The notes beneath the pieces are model-generated. The model made no database searches. It was not told the origin of the DNA and worked only from the letters and a program-made list of their open reading frames with translations. Of a DNA stretch of 64,000 bases, positions 10,482 to 22,850 are shown in pieces (the first letter of the stretch is position 1; every line of letters starts with the position of its first letter). Made by a program: the position numbers and the translations under genes. The stretch is taken from NCBI GenBank assembly GCA_963682175.1, contig OY821782.1, positions 25,379,741 to 25,443,740 on the forward strand, written 5' to 3'. This DNA is from Triglochin maritima. Lineage: Eukaryota; Streptophyta; Magnoliopsida; Alismatales; Juncaginaceae.

Positions 10482-11985
10482 TCACCTCGGGTTGACTAGG
10501 AAATTGTCATTTCTCACGTTCATTGAGCATATGAGCAAACTGGCAGACTTGCATTTCCAAAGTTTTGAATGAACTTTGCATGCTCTGTTTGAATGCTTGA
10601 ATGGATTGCTCGGGAGAGGGGTCCTTGGGGTCAACCCATTGGGGTAGTGTCTGACTAGAATAACCCGAAGGGGAGGCTTGAGTAGGTTGGTGTGTATGTG
10701 GCGGAGACCTTTGATGTGGGGGTTTGTAGGTCGCCGATAGGCGTGGAGGGTGATAAGGTGGAGCTTGTGGTTGAGCGTGCAAGGTTTGACTGTGGCCCCC
10801 ACCAGACACCCAAGAGAAGTTAGGGTGGTTTCGTCATCCCAGGTTGTAGGAGTGATTGTACGGGTCATTACGGGGCCTTTGTTGATACATCGCATTTGCA
10901 TGCTCAGTATCACTTGTAGTGTAAGCACATTCCAAGTCATTTTGTCCCGTAAGTCCACACCTACTACACGCAGGAGTAGCGACCTGAGCTACAGGAGCTC
11001 GGTCCAACTCCAAACTCTCCATCCTATGTATGAGAGCGACCATTTTTGCCTCTGACGCGATAGTTGACTCAACATGATATAATCCAGCTTGACCAGAAAA
11101 CCTACAGGTCAGTGCCTCTCTCATGGTGTCCTACTCAAAGGTACGTTCAGCTATTAATTCAAAAGTGACTCACACCTCATCGATGGGTTTCATTTAGAAA
11201 TAACCCTGACATATCGACTCCAACAATGTGCGGGTGTTGTAGTTGAGTCCCTAATAAAAATTCTAACATAACTGCCATAGCTCAAGTCCATGATGAGGGC
11301 ACTGCAAGAGAAGGTCCTTAAACCTCTCAAAGAAAGCGTGAAACGATTCGGCCTGAGTCAGGTACATTTCATGTATCTGGTGTCGTATCTGTTGAGTCTT
11401 CCTTTGACGGAAGAATCTCTTCAGAAAAATGGTCATGAAGGCATCCCAAGACCGAATCACGCTAGTTGTGAGGTTGTACAACCATTTCTTCGAGTTATCC
11501 TTCAACGCAAAAGAAATCGGCCTAAACTGGACTAAATCATTGTAAAGCTGTTAAAGCTTGAACATGGAGCATACCCCCTCGAATTCATGTTTAAAAATAT
11601 ACAGATCTTCAATATTAGCAGTGAAGGTAGGAAGCATGCTCACATATTGAGGTTTCAACTCATAGTTGTTCCCGCGAGCTGGTGGGAGAATTATCCAACA
11701 TGGTTGCACGACCCAAAAAGGATGGGTCCGCTCCCACAGAGTCATCGGTCTATCTCGTTGAGCTAAAGGTGGTGGTGCACCAAGAATTACATCCTGACTG
11801 AATCCCTTTTCCTCCCGAGTCGGAGGAGGAGAAGGAGATCTACGTGGTTGTGGGAGTGAACCGAGGAAATCCGTGTATGGACCCTGGTCTGCCCCATCTC
11901 CATGAGACGACTCGGCCTCACGCTCCATAGGAGCTCGAGGCGGAGATGACCGATCGCCTAGACCGTCCATCTCAGTAAAATGCAC
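10482..11985 (-). pseudogene. Athila-like Gag of element 2b
   Basis: One reading frame broken by stops. The N-terminal piece (11985-11551) is Pro/Ser/Arg-rich and ends with YELKPQYVSMLPTF, equivalent to the same segment in element 1. The gag core (11505-11263) has KWLYNLTTSVIRSWDAFM and a QCPHHG stretch. The zinc-knuckle piece (11124-10834) contains CSRCGLTGQNDLEC, where Gln stands at the metal-binding His position. The C-terminal piece (10809-10507) is Pro/Gln-rich and ends in a helix matching the end of element 1 Gag. All pieces share one frame, so decay is by nonsense changes rather than frameshifts. Confidence 0.75.
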
Positions 11986-13065
11986 TCTCTCAAGTCAAGC
12001 CCTCTCACCAGAACGAGCCCAACCTCGCATAAAATTCTCGACTCAACTCTAAATCAGAGGAGTCTACTCGTAGAGGAGGAGAAGACTCAGAACCGAAGGG
12101 AAGAATACCTAGAGCTAGTGTGGGTAGTGGGAGAAGGTAGAAGCCTATCTAGCAAACAAGGCTCATACACCCTACAGTCACTATAGGTCATTACAGCTAG
12201 ACGACGCCTAACTGCGAGGTCACACGGATTCAACACACCTCACCTCCCTATGACAAAGACCACAGAGCCCAGCAAGTGAGCTAAGATCTGGAGATCTCGT
12301 CTCTCCTACTATCGACAAAGTGGGTGACGTCATTCAGGCCATCACGGTAGTGACCGGATCACTCTCCTAATGCATCTGAGACCTAGTGGCCAATGGCTAC
12401 TTGGTTTTAGATTTAAGGCTTTTGATTAGGAATGTTTTTGTGGCTAAGGAAAGGGTGATGAAATCCCCCACGTATGGTTGTATGGGACAACCCGCTTAGT
12501 AATGTTTTGAACTTGAGCTAGCAATCAACACTCCAATCAATCAGTCGCCTCACTGTTGTCCTGATGCACCTTACTAAATAATGCATGCTTTAACCATGCA
12601 TGAATGAGAGAACGGGTGCACGTACCTTATAGCAGCAATCGACAATGCGAAATTAAAGCGAAGGAAAGACAAGATGCGTGCAAGGCCTACAGATGATGCA
12701 TGACCTAGATGGCAAATAATCTACTCTTTTGCTTTGAGTTTTAGGGTCCAAGTTGTCTTAAAATGGGGATTGATTATTAATCTAGGGGAAAACTACAGGT
12801 CACAACATCCCAAATTGAGCCTCAGACGTCTATATTGAATCCAGAAACAACCAGAAGAAAGGAGAGAGCAAGTTGAGCTCACCAGACCGCCAGTTAGCGG
12901 TCCACGGCCGCTGATTGGTGGTCTGTTTCTCTTGGTTTGCCTCCAAACGTCTCCTGATGCCTCCCCTTGATGCTGGAAAGTCCCTGCTACAACCATAAAC
13001 TAAAGACAAAAGATTAAACCCACTCGAATCGTCCAAAGTAGAGTCTGGACAGAGCACCTCCTCAG
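11986..13065. other. Leader of element 2b
   Basis: Noncoding. 12695-13060 matches the leader of element 2a (6246-6600). A dyad pair resembling GACCGCCAGTTAGCGGTC lies at about 12884-12925. No supportable protein. Confidence 0.65.
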
Positions 13066-14178
13066 CATGAGAGGTGCCTAAATGTTATGGCAAGACTCAT
13101 CACAAACCAGGAACTCATGTGAAGAACAAAGCAAAGTATGGGAAGTGTCGAAATGTTATGGCAAAACCCATCAAAACAATGTTTATTCAATCAATCAAGC
13201 AAGTAAACACAAATACAAAGACATAACTAACATGTAGCATATTCAACAGGAAATTTCAATCACTAAAAATGAGGAAACAAAGCATGGGATGTGTCTAAAT
13301 CTTATGGCAAAACCCATCAAAAATACCCCAATATGTAGATTATTAAAATACCCCCAATGAACATACAAACATGCAAGTCTACACAATCAAAAAGTTCATC
13401 AAACATCCAAACTTCACAAGGAACTACCCACACAATATAAAGATAACATGCATATTAAGGAAAGAAAACATGCTAATTAATTCTACGAAGAGTAAAACAA
13501 ATGAAATTAACTAAGCATGCAAGAACTAAAAGAAACAACAAGGAACTAACAAAATATTCTTTATTGCTCACTCGCTTTACAAGTAGCATCCCACCACCAG
13601 AGCTTTACTCCTAGTAGAGAGAATGACCACCAAGAGAGGAGAAGGTTATAAGGGAGGAGGAAGAGTTATATTTATAGTCATAGAAAATTGTAATCGAGGA
13701 CAGTCCCCGATATGGGACTAAACGCACAATATAAATGGTCATAAAACAACATAATCGAACAACTGACTAAACCATCAACCATTTGCAGTGATTTGGAATG
13801 CCAATTGGTGGTGTGGATTGGTTGGATCAAGTCTGGATTTGAATGGCTCGTTTCTGGCTTGCTTTCTTGATTTGTGAACCCGATTTGGTTGTTGCTATTT
13901 AGGCCCGAATCTAATTTCCAAATTACTCCTCATGATGGTGTGGAGATACTTGATTTTCTCATTGGTCCTTTTGGTCTACATCCGGGTCCGTCTCTCTTGC
14001 ATCTCAGTCCATAAGTCTTGCAATTCAATCCTTTTTCTTGCTTTTAGGTCCTTTCTGTGTCTCTTCTTCTCACTTGTTTTATTCCTGAAACTTAAAGATA
14101 AAACTCATTATGTAGCACTGCTTCGGTTAAGAATAAAGGATATGAGACACAATTATATGCATTATATGATGTTAATCA
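13066..14178 (-). repeat. 5' LTR portion of element 2b
   Basis: Matches the LTR at 6634-8016 from its middle to its outer end, with the same repeated TTATGGCAAAACCCATCAA-type phrase and the same end (TGATGTTAATCA). The inner part and primer site are deleted. Confidence 0.75.
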
Positions 14179-14296
14179 AGGTGCTTTTGAGCAAATTTGT
14201 TCGGTTACAGGTGCAGCTACGACAATTCCAAAAACTCGAGTGCATATCGCCAATTAGGACACCTGCGATGTGCACCCAAGTAAAAAACCCAATAAA
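14179..14296 (-). repeat. Right arm of a long inverted repeat
   Basis: Reverse-complement partner of 9950-10066. It begins at the base after the LTR end of element 2b, so the LTR sits exactly at the centre of the former fold-back. Confidence 0.6.
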
Positions 14297-15060
14297 AATA
14301 CCAAGCATTTGAAATCCAGTAGTTTTCTTTAATCAATTATATGCATGTATTCCACTAAAGATGTTGTTTACGTACAAATTTCATTAAAACTCTAGCGTTA
14401 CTTGCTAAATGAAGGTGTAAAATCACTTAACTCTAGCGTGTGATTGCCTCCTAAATCATCTGAATACATAAACCTATTACCAGACTTTTCAACTAATCAT
14501 CCCAAAAACAATTCCGTGCGTAGGCTATACCATATTAACCCCTCACTACCTATTACGTAAAATAATTTTGGTTCTTATACCTAGAATTGAATTTCGTGTG
14601 TTCATCTGGTTACATTTTCACGAATAAAACTCCTGGTATTATAGTTACATCGGTTTGTAATGTTTGAAATCACCCCATTAGTTTTAGGTCATTCTCACTT
14701 CAGCATAATCAAGAGTAATGTAATCGAATTACACTATCAATTCCATTTCATTTCTTGCTTGAGAAAGTTGTAAGTTGTCATCACCCAATAATCCAATTAC
14801 ATCATGATCTAAGCAACTAATTGCAAATCCATCGTAACTATTTAGTGTTGATGTTTTTGTAATTAGGTCGACATTGCGACAATGTCTTCAGACATCTATC
14901 AAATTTAGAAAGTATATATGAAATTATTTTTGCACTACATGACAATTTATGTTGTGAATTCAAACATTAGGAAGTGTAGACAACCCCTCTTTAGAAATAA
15001 GTTCAGAAAAGGCCCACTGGAACCATTTAAAAACAACATTTGACTCTCTACTCAAGACAC
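14297..15060. other. AT-rich intergenic stretch, nothing recognised
   Basis: No protein, RNA gene or clear transposon end seen. AT-rich, with several runs resembling decayed noncoding DNA. Confidence 0.5.
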
Positions 15061-17073
15061 TGTTGGATCGATGTCGTCCTAACGAATCTAATCAAATTAA
15101 CAATTCTTACCCAAATATGCAGCGGAAACAATAGCAACAATAATAACAAAAAACGTAGGGAAAAAGGAAATGCAAACCACAAACATACAAGGCGAATTTA
15201 TAGAGGATCGGCACAACACTGGGGTCCTAGTTGCTCTCTTGCAAGCTCCACTCACGTCTTCACTATTAACTTCCCAATCTAGGTTATGAGACAATTCCTT
15301 TACACCATGAACTGATGAACAATCCTCGCCGAGCTTGAATCGTCCTCTCACAATCCGTGAGGGATGCTTTGGGCTTTGACCGAAACCTTTGAAATTTTGA
15401 CTATCAAATAACTTAAGTATTGAACACTCTAACCTGAGCATACTTTGAGTATAAAGGAAATGATAGAAGGTGTGGACGTTTAAGCTTCGAGTGTGGAGGA
15501 TTTGGATTTCTTCAGTGATAGTGTTTCTTTCTAGTGTATGAGGCAAATAGAAGTTGGAGAGTTGTGTAAAACAGGTGTGGGAACCTCTATTTATAAGCTG
15601 CTAGAAAGATATAGCCGTTGGGAAGATTGGGTAATGATTTCTGTAAGATACACAAAAATAGAAACTCAGATTCAGCAAATCTGTTGTACATCGGTCGACC
15701 GACACGGGAAGAACGGTCGACCGTTTCTTTAAGAATAAAGAAACATTTGAACCAGTAAGAGAACGGTCAAACCAAACAGGCTACAACATAAGTTACCGGT
15801 AGAACGGCATCTAGGACCACTCGACCGATTAGAGGGTTTTGGACAGATAAAAGATTAGCAGTCGAACGTAACAAGGTGGTTCGTCCGACCAAAAATATCA
15901 GGCACTTTTTAAAGGCCAAAATGTATTCATCCGTCGACCGCCAATAAGGCATCGTTCGACCTATTGCCAAATACTCTAAAGGGGTAAGGTAGAAAATACG
16001 AATATGACCGTTATAGAATACGACAAGGATACGTGTCATATGAAAATACAAATACAACAAGGATAACTGTGATATGAAAATAGGTGAAACGTGTTGGCTT
16101 CATGGCCTTAATCTATGTTTTGATGATTCAATCAACCTAATCTTAATCACAATCAAATGTAGTGTACCACACATATTGCATAGCATGTATATTGCTTTGT
16201 GCGAACATCTACAGGTGATGAAGACGCAAGGCAGAAAGGAATTCAAGTTAAGACATGTCATCAAGCTTTTGAAGACATGTAATTCTATATTTCTTTTGAG
16301 TCTTAGGAATCTATATAATCTTGAGCATACAAGAGTTAAAATCCATTCACATAGACACTAGGTTCCTTATAAAAGTGACACACAAAACCTCAGATGAATT
16401 GGACTTCAATAAGTCACTGAAACTTAGACCGGAAATCACTAAACCCAAACAAGAACTGGTTGTGCAAATTTGGTTCACCGAACAAACTCTGTTTGACCGA
16501 ATGATCAATTATCCAATAGTGATTTAAACAGCTTGACTGGTCGACCGTGACCTTTTCGGTTGACGGTCTACACTTTTTTATGTTAGACTTGTCGTATTAT
16601 ACCAACGGTCGTATTCACATTTTTATCCATACCCCAAAAATACAACTGACCACCGATCGATCGTGGACGTAGATTCGGTCCACCGAACATAAATGTTTTG
16701 ACAACCCCTAAGTGCCAGTCGTTTTTGGTCGACCGACCCAACCATCTTATTCGACTGTTTGTTCCTGGACTTTTCTGGACATTAATTCTGGACTGCCATA
16801 ACTCCCTGAATAGTCGATCGTCCCATATTTTTTTCGATCATTAACTTAAGTGAACTTAAGTTGTAGACGTATTTCGGTCAACTGTCCCTTCATTGGTTGA
16901 CCGTCCCACTTCTAGACATTGTTGGACTGTATTTTTGGACAGCATCTGGTCGACCATTAGACCCGTTCGGTCGATCGAACTTACCCAGAATAGTGTGATG
17001 AAGTTTTCTATTTTGTGTTTCTTGCACACCCTATTACCATACTCATCCCCAATGGCTATAACATCTTAGGAGC

Positions 17074-17083
17074 TTATATATAG
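17074..17083 (+). promoter_or_regulatory. TATA box in solo copia LTR
   Basis: TTATATATAG on the LTR's sense strand, matching the position of CTTATAAATAG in family A LTRs (minus strand, about 43506-43516). Likely the LTR promoter core. Confidence 0.45.
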
Positions 17084-18639
17084 AGGATTGAACACTTTGT
17101 TTAAACAACTCTCCCATTGTAACGCCCCAGATCTCGTGGGTACGTACACTGGGAAAGACTACAAGTGTCGCGATCAAAGACCTCCGCGACGACCGAAGGA
17201 GTTACAAAAGACAGACCAAACAAGACGAATCGACAATACATAAAGAACATACATAGATAGATAACTTAAAGAAATAACTGAAGCAATAAATTATCAATAT
17301 ATGGAAAGGTTCAACAACAATATCTGAGCCTCAAAGGAAATACAATAACATAAACAAAAAGTAAGATAAACTCAAGACTCTGGTTGACGTGTCCCTCGTG
17401 CACAGAATCGTCAACAAATCGTCCAGTCTGCCCTGTAGGAATCTAAGTACCTGCAAGTACCACATCAACATATGCGTGAGTTTTCTATAAAGAAAACCCA
17501 GTATGCCGCCGGCCCATTCAGAGTTTTATAGAAGAATGCATGCAGTCCATCTAAGACAAAAGCATCAGAAACAGGAACAAAAAAGCAAATAATGAATCAG
17601 AAGGCTACAACTCCATCAGTCGTGCCAATCAGGTAATACCTTCATAAATCCCTCCAAGGGAACCAGAATACCAGCCATGTTGGTCAGAAATAGAACAGAA
17701 AAGCATCAAATGCAACAAAAGGCTACGACTCCCTAAGCCGTGCCAATCAGTCGCACCGGAACTAGAACACCAACCTTGCTGGTCAAAGGCGATCACTCGA
17801 TAGTGACCCACCGCTCGGCATAAAGCGGTGCACCGGATAAGTGTCCCAATTTACGGCAAGTGACCTACATGGTGCCATCGCAACGTGAAAGTCTTATGCG
17901 AATGGCCTCAGAAGCTAGAGGACCCACTCGTGGCCCGCCGGCCCAAAAACCGAACGTGCCCAGAATTATTAATCATATTAGTACAATCCAAGCTACTTAA
18001 GCATCTAAAATCTAATGTAGCTGAAGAATACAAAACGAGATGAAGGAAGAGTATTCGGATACCCTCGTAACAGCCCAAACAAATCATAATCAGAACATCC
18101 CAATCAGGAATTAAACGAAACTTACAACAACAAACAATCATAACCGGATCGGCAAATCAAGATAACAACTAATCGACTCATCTACGAGTCATGATAAGGA
18201 TGCTATAAGGTCTGATGTACTAAGCAACATACATAACCACATCATAACACTTCACATCAGTAACACATAGGCATCTAGGAAGCAATAGGATGATGAATTA
18301 CAGCAAGGTACATCATAATTGAACTCCACAAAAATCGATAACATGCATCATCAATTTCTTTTTTTTGCAAAGCAAAAGGGAGGCGCAACCTCGAATTTTA
18401 TTGATTTGTGTAAACGGACTTACATAAAAACCAACCCATCAAACACCCAAAGCATTCGGAACTTGCTGGGTACAAGCTCAGATTCTTATCTAGCACATTT
18501 CTATCACAAGTTCCACCATCTAAGACAATGAATTACAGCATGCCCCGCATTGCTTAGCAGTTACTAACTTAAAGCTACACTAACGAAAGAGACCCATTGC
18601 TACCTCCATGTTGTGTCAAAAGTCACCCTCTCATGCTCG

Positions 18640-20159
18640 TCTCCCTTTCCTTCTAGCATACCAAGCCCCTTTATCCGAATCACATCCTTCACATGCTGAA
18701 TAATGGACTCCACTCGTCGTTCCTCACCCTCCATACATCGCCTATTCCTTTAAGCCCAGCACTCGAACACCACAACTCCCAAAGCTAACTTCAGCATTAG
18801 TGCTCCATGCTTTGTAGGTGTAATCCATGTCTGAATCCTATAGATCTCCTCGAAAGTAGCTGCAACCATGTGACCCATATCTCCTCCGATCCTCCGGATT
18901 GCTTCCCAAACACTCTGTACAAAGGAGCACTCCCAAAACAGGTGCTTTAACTCCTCGTAGGCATTCTTACATAGCGCACACCTTGACAACATGCATAGCT
19001 TTAGCCCCCTCCGTCTCATCATATCATGAGTAGGTAGCTTCCCATGCATTGTCCTCCATAATGTTAACGCATGCTTTGGGACAACCAATTTGTGCCACAC
19101 CATTGTCCCCCACCTAACGACGGGTCGTTCCAGCTTGACCCACTTCCACGTATCCCTCAAGGTAAGTGTGCTTGGGGAGGCACCCATCCATGAGAGCTCA
19201 TCCTCCCCCTGGCCCACCTGGATGGTAGGCAGTCGGGCCCAAAGTTGTGTGAGAGGTCGGGAGCGTAGTCGAGGCACTCTCCACCTACCATCTTCGAGGA
19301 AGTGGGACACGATGATATCCTATGGAACCCCTAGATCATACCTCATTCTCTCCCCCTCTGGCAAGGTTAGAAGTGGCGGGCCACACCACGGGTCCTCAAA
19401 GAACTTCACCCTCCGCCCATCACCTAGTCTGAAAATCATTTTCTCCCTCGCAATATTCTGAACTCGCATGAGACCACGCCACGCCCAAGAGCAATTTGCT
19501 GGAGGCCGCATTATCCATATGGTCTCTCTCCTTAGGTACTTACTCCGCAAGAAAGAGGCCCAAAGGGATGTATCATGTGACGCAATGATCCAAAATAAGC
19601 GTAGAAGGCCAGCATCATTCCAATCCACCAATCGACGCAAACCGAGGCCTCCTTCCCTCCTCGGAGTGCATATGTCCTGTCACGAGACAGCAGTCAACCG
19701 CTTCGTTCCCCCCCCCCCCAAACAAAGTGCATCATCAATCTTTCTATTTCGTGAAGCATACTCCGTGGTACGAGAAAGGCCGAAATCTAATAAATGCTAA
19801 AGGACGTAAGCACACTACGCACTAGCTCCACTCGCCCCGCCATGGAGAGGAGCTTAACCTTCCATGAGATCAGCCTCCCCGTACCTTGTCCAGGAGTGCT
19901 TCACAATGCGTCTTTGCAAACCTCGATGAAAAAAGTGGCAACCCAAGATATGTTACCGGGAAGGTGCTTTGCTGCATTCGAAGATGGCTGCAAATCAACT
20001 CCCCGTCCGGTGTGCTCCCTCCTATGAATACTTGGCTCTTAGAGTTGTTTAGTTGCAGCCCCGAGTATCGTGAGAACTCGTCCAGCACCTCTTTCAGCAC
20101 GCGGGCATCAGCCTTTGTGGCACTCATGAAAACTATTACAGGCGTAAGATAAGTCTTCG
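18640..20159 (-). pseudogene. LINE ORF2 fragment: RT C-terminus and zinc-binding domain
   Basis: ORF2 supplies reverse transcriptase for LINE mobility. The remaining pieces, right to left: RT palm/thumb after the catalytic YADD position (about 20159-19870, with SGLQLNNSKSQVFIGG and TYLGLPLFSSRF), a connecting region (19640-19320, with LLRLFWIIASHDTSLWASFL and GDGRRVKFFEDPWCG), and the RT zinc-binding region (19310-18750, with MVWHKLVVPKHALTLWRTMH and CALCKNAYEELKHLFWEC). Frames shift between pieces and a stop follows FECWA near 18750. The catalytic half of RT is missing. Confidence 0.85.
19708..19719. repeat. C homopolymer (12)
   Basis: Run of 12 C within the LINE, in coding-derived sequence; it shifts the frame. 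Could be biological slippage or a sequencing error. Confidence 0.7.
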
Positions 20160-22620
20160 CATGCATCATCAAATTCAGGGCGTATATGCGATAGTAGTGA
20201 AAATAAGAACATTATCAGAGTTGATATGGGTACGAGTAAAAAATATATCAGTATAATAACATGGAAAAAATGCATATGATATCAGGAAACTATATTGACA
20301 AGTATACATCCATAGATAGTATACATGCAATAGGGTTATACATGGCAAATAGGCTTATAATGGGCAGCATATAATATGAATAGGTATGATAGCATTTCTA
20401 AATGCGAACATGAAATGAATATCAGAGCATATACACGAAATACAATCATGAATATATCAAATCTACTGCTGGATCAGAATCGATTCGGCCAACAAATCAT
20501 GATAACAACCCATGTCACACACCACCGATTGCATCAATTAGATTATAGAAAAATACAAGATCATAGCCACGCATATGCTACCCTGATCAATTTCGACCAC
20601 GTGCTCAGAGAACCCCTTCCAAGCCAGTCTGACGTGGGGGGAAGTTGGAGGAGGCAGTCCAGCCATTCTGTCTATCAACCGAGCCAGAGTCGCACGAGTG
20701 CACCAACAACAAGGTCAGCCCACCCTTGCATCCTCAGCACAGACCAAGCGAGCCAACCCCTATCCCTCTCAACCCTACCTCCCTAGGGTCCGTATCCACC
20801 CCTTCCTGATGCCAGCCACTAACTGGAGTAGCAAAACCAGCCAGACACCCCATGCTAGGCGTCGAAGGAGTTGAGGACAACCCTAGCCGATCGGATTAGG
20901 TGTGCACCAGCCACACCCCCATAGATCCGGACCACCATCAGACTGGTCCCAGAGAGGACGTCTTCACCTCTGGTCGGACCTCACCAGAGCTCGCCGGAGC
21001 TGCAGTACACATGGATGTTACACAACCAACCTCATGTAGCTCAAGCTCCATGCGTGCGCTAGAGAGAAACCAGTTGGTGGTGCAACCGCTGCACCAACGA
21101 CCACATGGTCTTGGTCGGCCCCTCCAGCCAACACTCCCTCCCATAAAACTCATCATAGGTAAGGATCATACCTGATCAGCAAGATGAATGCAGGTGTTAG
21201 CTGGAGATTCTGCCCACCAACTCCTCTTGTAGCCGCTCAAAAGTTGCACTATAGCCTCGTCGGATTTGTAACTCGTCGGAACACCGCCTGAGTGGTCTGG
21301 CCGCTTGGCTGGGGAGTGGATGAGATGGACAGACATGAGGAAGAGATTAAGAAGTGTGAGGGTCGGCTGGAACTAAGGAGCTTTTGTTGCAAACAACACT
21401 TTCATAAATAGTCTTCATGGCTATTCAAGCCACCTCAAAGCATGCCAAAAATGGCACCAGCAAGGACATCCAAAGGACACCCTTGAAAATGTGTGAAACT
21501 CCCAAGCATCCCTTCCAATTTAATGCCACTCCCACCTGGGCCTAGGCAAAAACTGTCCCTACACTCACTTGGACCCAAATTGAGTCGATCAAGTCAAACA
21601 ACCGCACGCTCGCCCGATGTGTCGCACCCGATCGACCAACAAGAAATCCGATCAAATCTACTGAACAAACATTCCATAACACAATTTGACATCCAAGAAC
21701 TCAATTATGCATAACCGAGGATAGTGGACTTATTATTATTAAAGCAGGAGAGCGGGTGTTACACCCACTACTATTTGCCTCCCACATTAGAGAGAATCCT
21801 CAAACACTCAAAGGCTTACATTTCAACATCTTTAATCATTTCCAAATTCTACTCAAAGTTTGCTCAAGCTAGAGAGTGTTGTTCCACTCAGAAATTGTGG
21901 TCAAGAAACTAGGGTCTTGGTGAAAACCCAAGATAGAGTATAGACTTCGGTGAGAGCTCAAAGTGTTCATTCTCGGATTGTAAGAAGAGGATCCAAGCCA
22001 GGCGAGGGTTGTTCGCTAGCTTGCTGTGTAAAAGGCTTAATGTTGGCCCAGAACGAGATTGGATAGTGAAGACGTAGGCGGAGCTTGGAAGAGAGGAAGT
22101 AGGCGGAAGGCCGAACCTCTATAAAAATCGCCTTGTCTACTTGTGTGGTTTGCTTATTTCTCTCTACCTTTTTAATTCCGCTGCACAACTTGTTGAGGTA
22201 GAGATTAACGTAAGTTTCATTAGATTTTCCAACCCATAACGATCCTTACAAAACGATTGACGGAACGCCAAATTCGGTTGACTGGTTCAGCTGGCAAAAA
22301 TCACTAGTGGAGTTAATGATTAACTCATTGAAATGGTCGAATGGAAAACTCATTTTGGTCGACCGTTTTGCACACACAGTTTATTATTGGATTAAGTGAT
22401 TTTCAGGCTAACGTTTGGATGACCTATTGAAGTCCAATTGATCAGAAATTTGGTGTGTGACTTCTACATGGAACCAAATGGGTTTGTGAATGGGTTTCAA
22501 CTCATGTGTGCTCAAGTTCACATAGATTCCTAAGGCTCAAATAAAAGTAAAATTACATGTCTTCAAAAAGCTTGATTACATGTCTTGATTTTATTCAATT
22601 CCCCTTGAGTCTTGACTATC

Positions 22621-22850
22621 CAATAAGATATCCTCTGAAACCACCCAAAAACCACCCCAATCAACTCTTTGATCCACTTTCTAGCACCTTAATAAGACCT
22701 AATCAGCCCCTAACTAATTAATCAATAACCTACAAAAGTTTCAAAAATCACTTCAAAACTTTATTAGTATGGTACTTTAATCATAAATTCACCACGAAAC
22801 CCACATCAAACCCAAAAGCAAGCCTCCCCAACCTTAAACCATGACACAAC
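22621..22850. other. Left flank of the chromovirus insertion
   Basis: The last ~45 bases (GGCCTCCCCAACCTTAAACC-like, then ATGACACAAC) match 52880-52930, and the sequence after the element at 32610 continues the same match, defining an insertion site. No gene recognised. Confidence 0.6.

Larger units (their letters stand above)
10067..14178 (-). mobile_element. Athila-like element 2b, 3'-truncated
   Basis: Same family as element 2a. From right to left: 5' LTR portion (13066-14178), leader (11986-13065), gag pseudogene (10482-11985), and a short tail with an unusual 30-bp hairpin (10087-10162). The LTR/leader junction lacks the primer site, so a deletion removed the inner LTR end. Protease, RT and integrase are absent. 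It abuts the two arms of a long inverted repeat. Confidence 0.7.
18355..20159 (-). mobile_element. 5'-truncated L1-type LINE
   Basis: Flanked by a perfect 13-bp duplication CATGCATCATCAA (18342-18354 and 20160-20172), itself part of the host LTR sequence. The left end begins with a T-rich run (18355-18366), the complement of the poly(A) tail, so the 3' end is on the left. The right end is 5'-truncated within the reverse transcriptase, as usual for LINEs. Confidence 0.88.
17118..21763 (-). mobile_element. Tekay-type solo LTR with a nested LINE
   Basis: Ends TGTAACGCCC and GGTGTTACA match the LTR at 22851-25653. Removing the LINE and one target copy leaves about 2.83 kb against 2.80 kb for that LTR. 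Flanks are CCCAT (17113-17117) and CCCAC (21764-21768), a 5-bp target duplication with one mismatch. No internal sequence, so a solo LTR. It interrupts the solo copia LTR. Confidence 0.8.
16092..22250 (+). mobile_element. Solo copia LTR (SIRE-like) with nested elements
   Basis: Starts TGTTGGCTTCATGGCC and ends GATCCTTACA, flanked by perfect 5-bp direct repeats AAACG (16087-16091 and 22251-22255). Without the nested Tekay-type LTR it is about 1.5 kb, like the family A LTRs. It begins with the same AATCTATGTTTTGATGAT block as the reverse complement of those LTRs. No internal domain: a solo LTR from LTR-LTR recombination. Confidence 0.82.
15061..22620 (-). mobile_element. Copia LTR remnant split by nested insertions
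   Basis: Two pieces, 15061-16091 and 22256-about 22620, are collinear with SIRE-like LTRs elsewhere in the window in minus orientation: the TGTTGGATCG end at 15061, then a GCGGAAACAA region, the AAACCTTTGAAATTTTG block, several GGTCGACC motifs, and after the gap the GACCTATTGAAGTCCAATTGATC and TTACATGTCTTGA blocks. The expected AGCCAACA end is missing, so the right side is truncated near 22620. Confidence 0.65.

Noticed and set aside
20376..21175. Plus-strand frames of 136 and 91 codons
   Set aside because: They fall inside the Tekay-type solo LTR; the corresponding part of the complete LTR at 22851-25653 shows no conserved reading frame.
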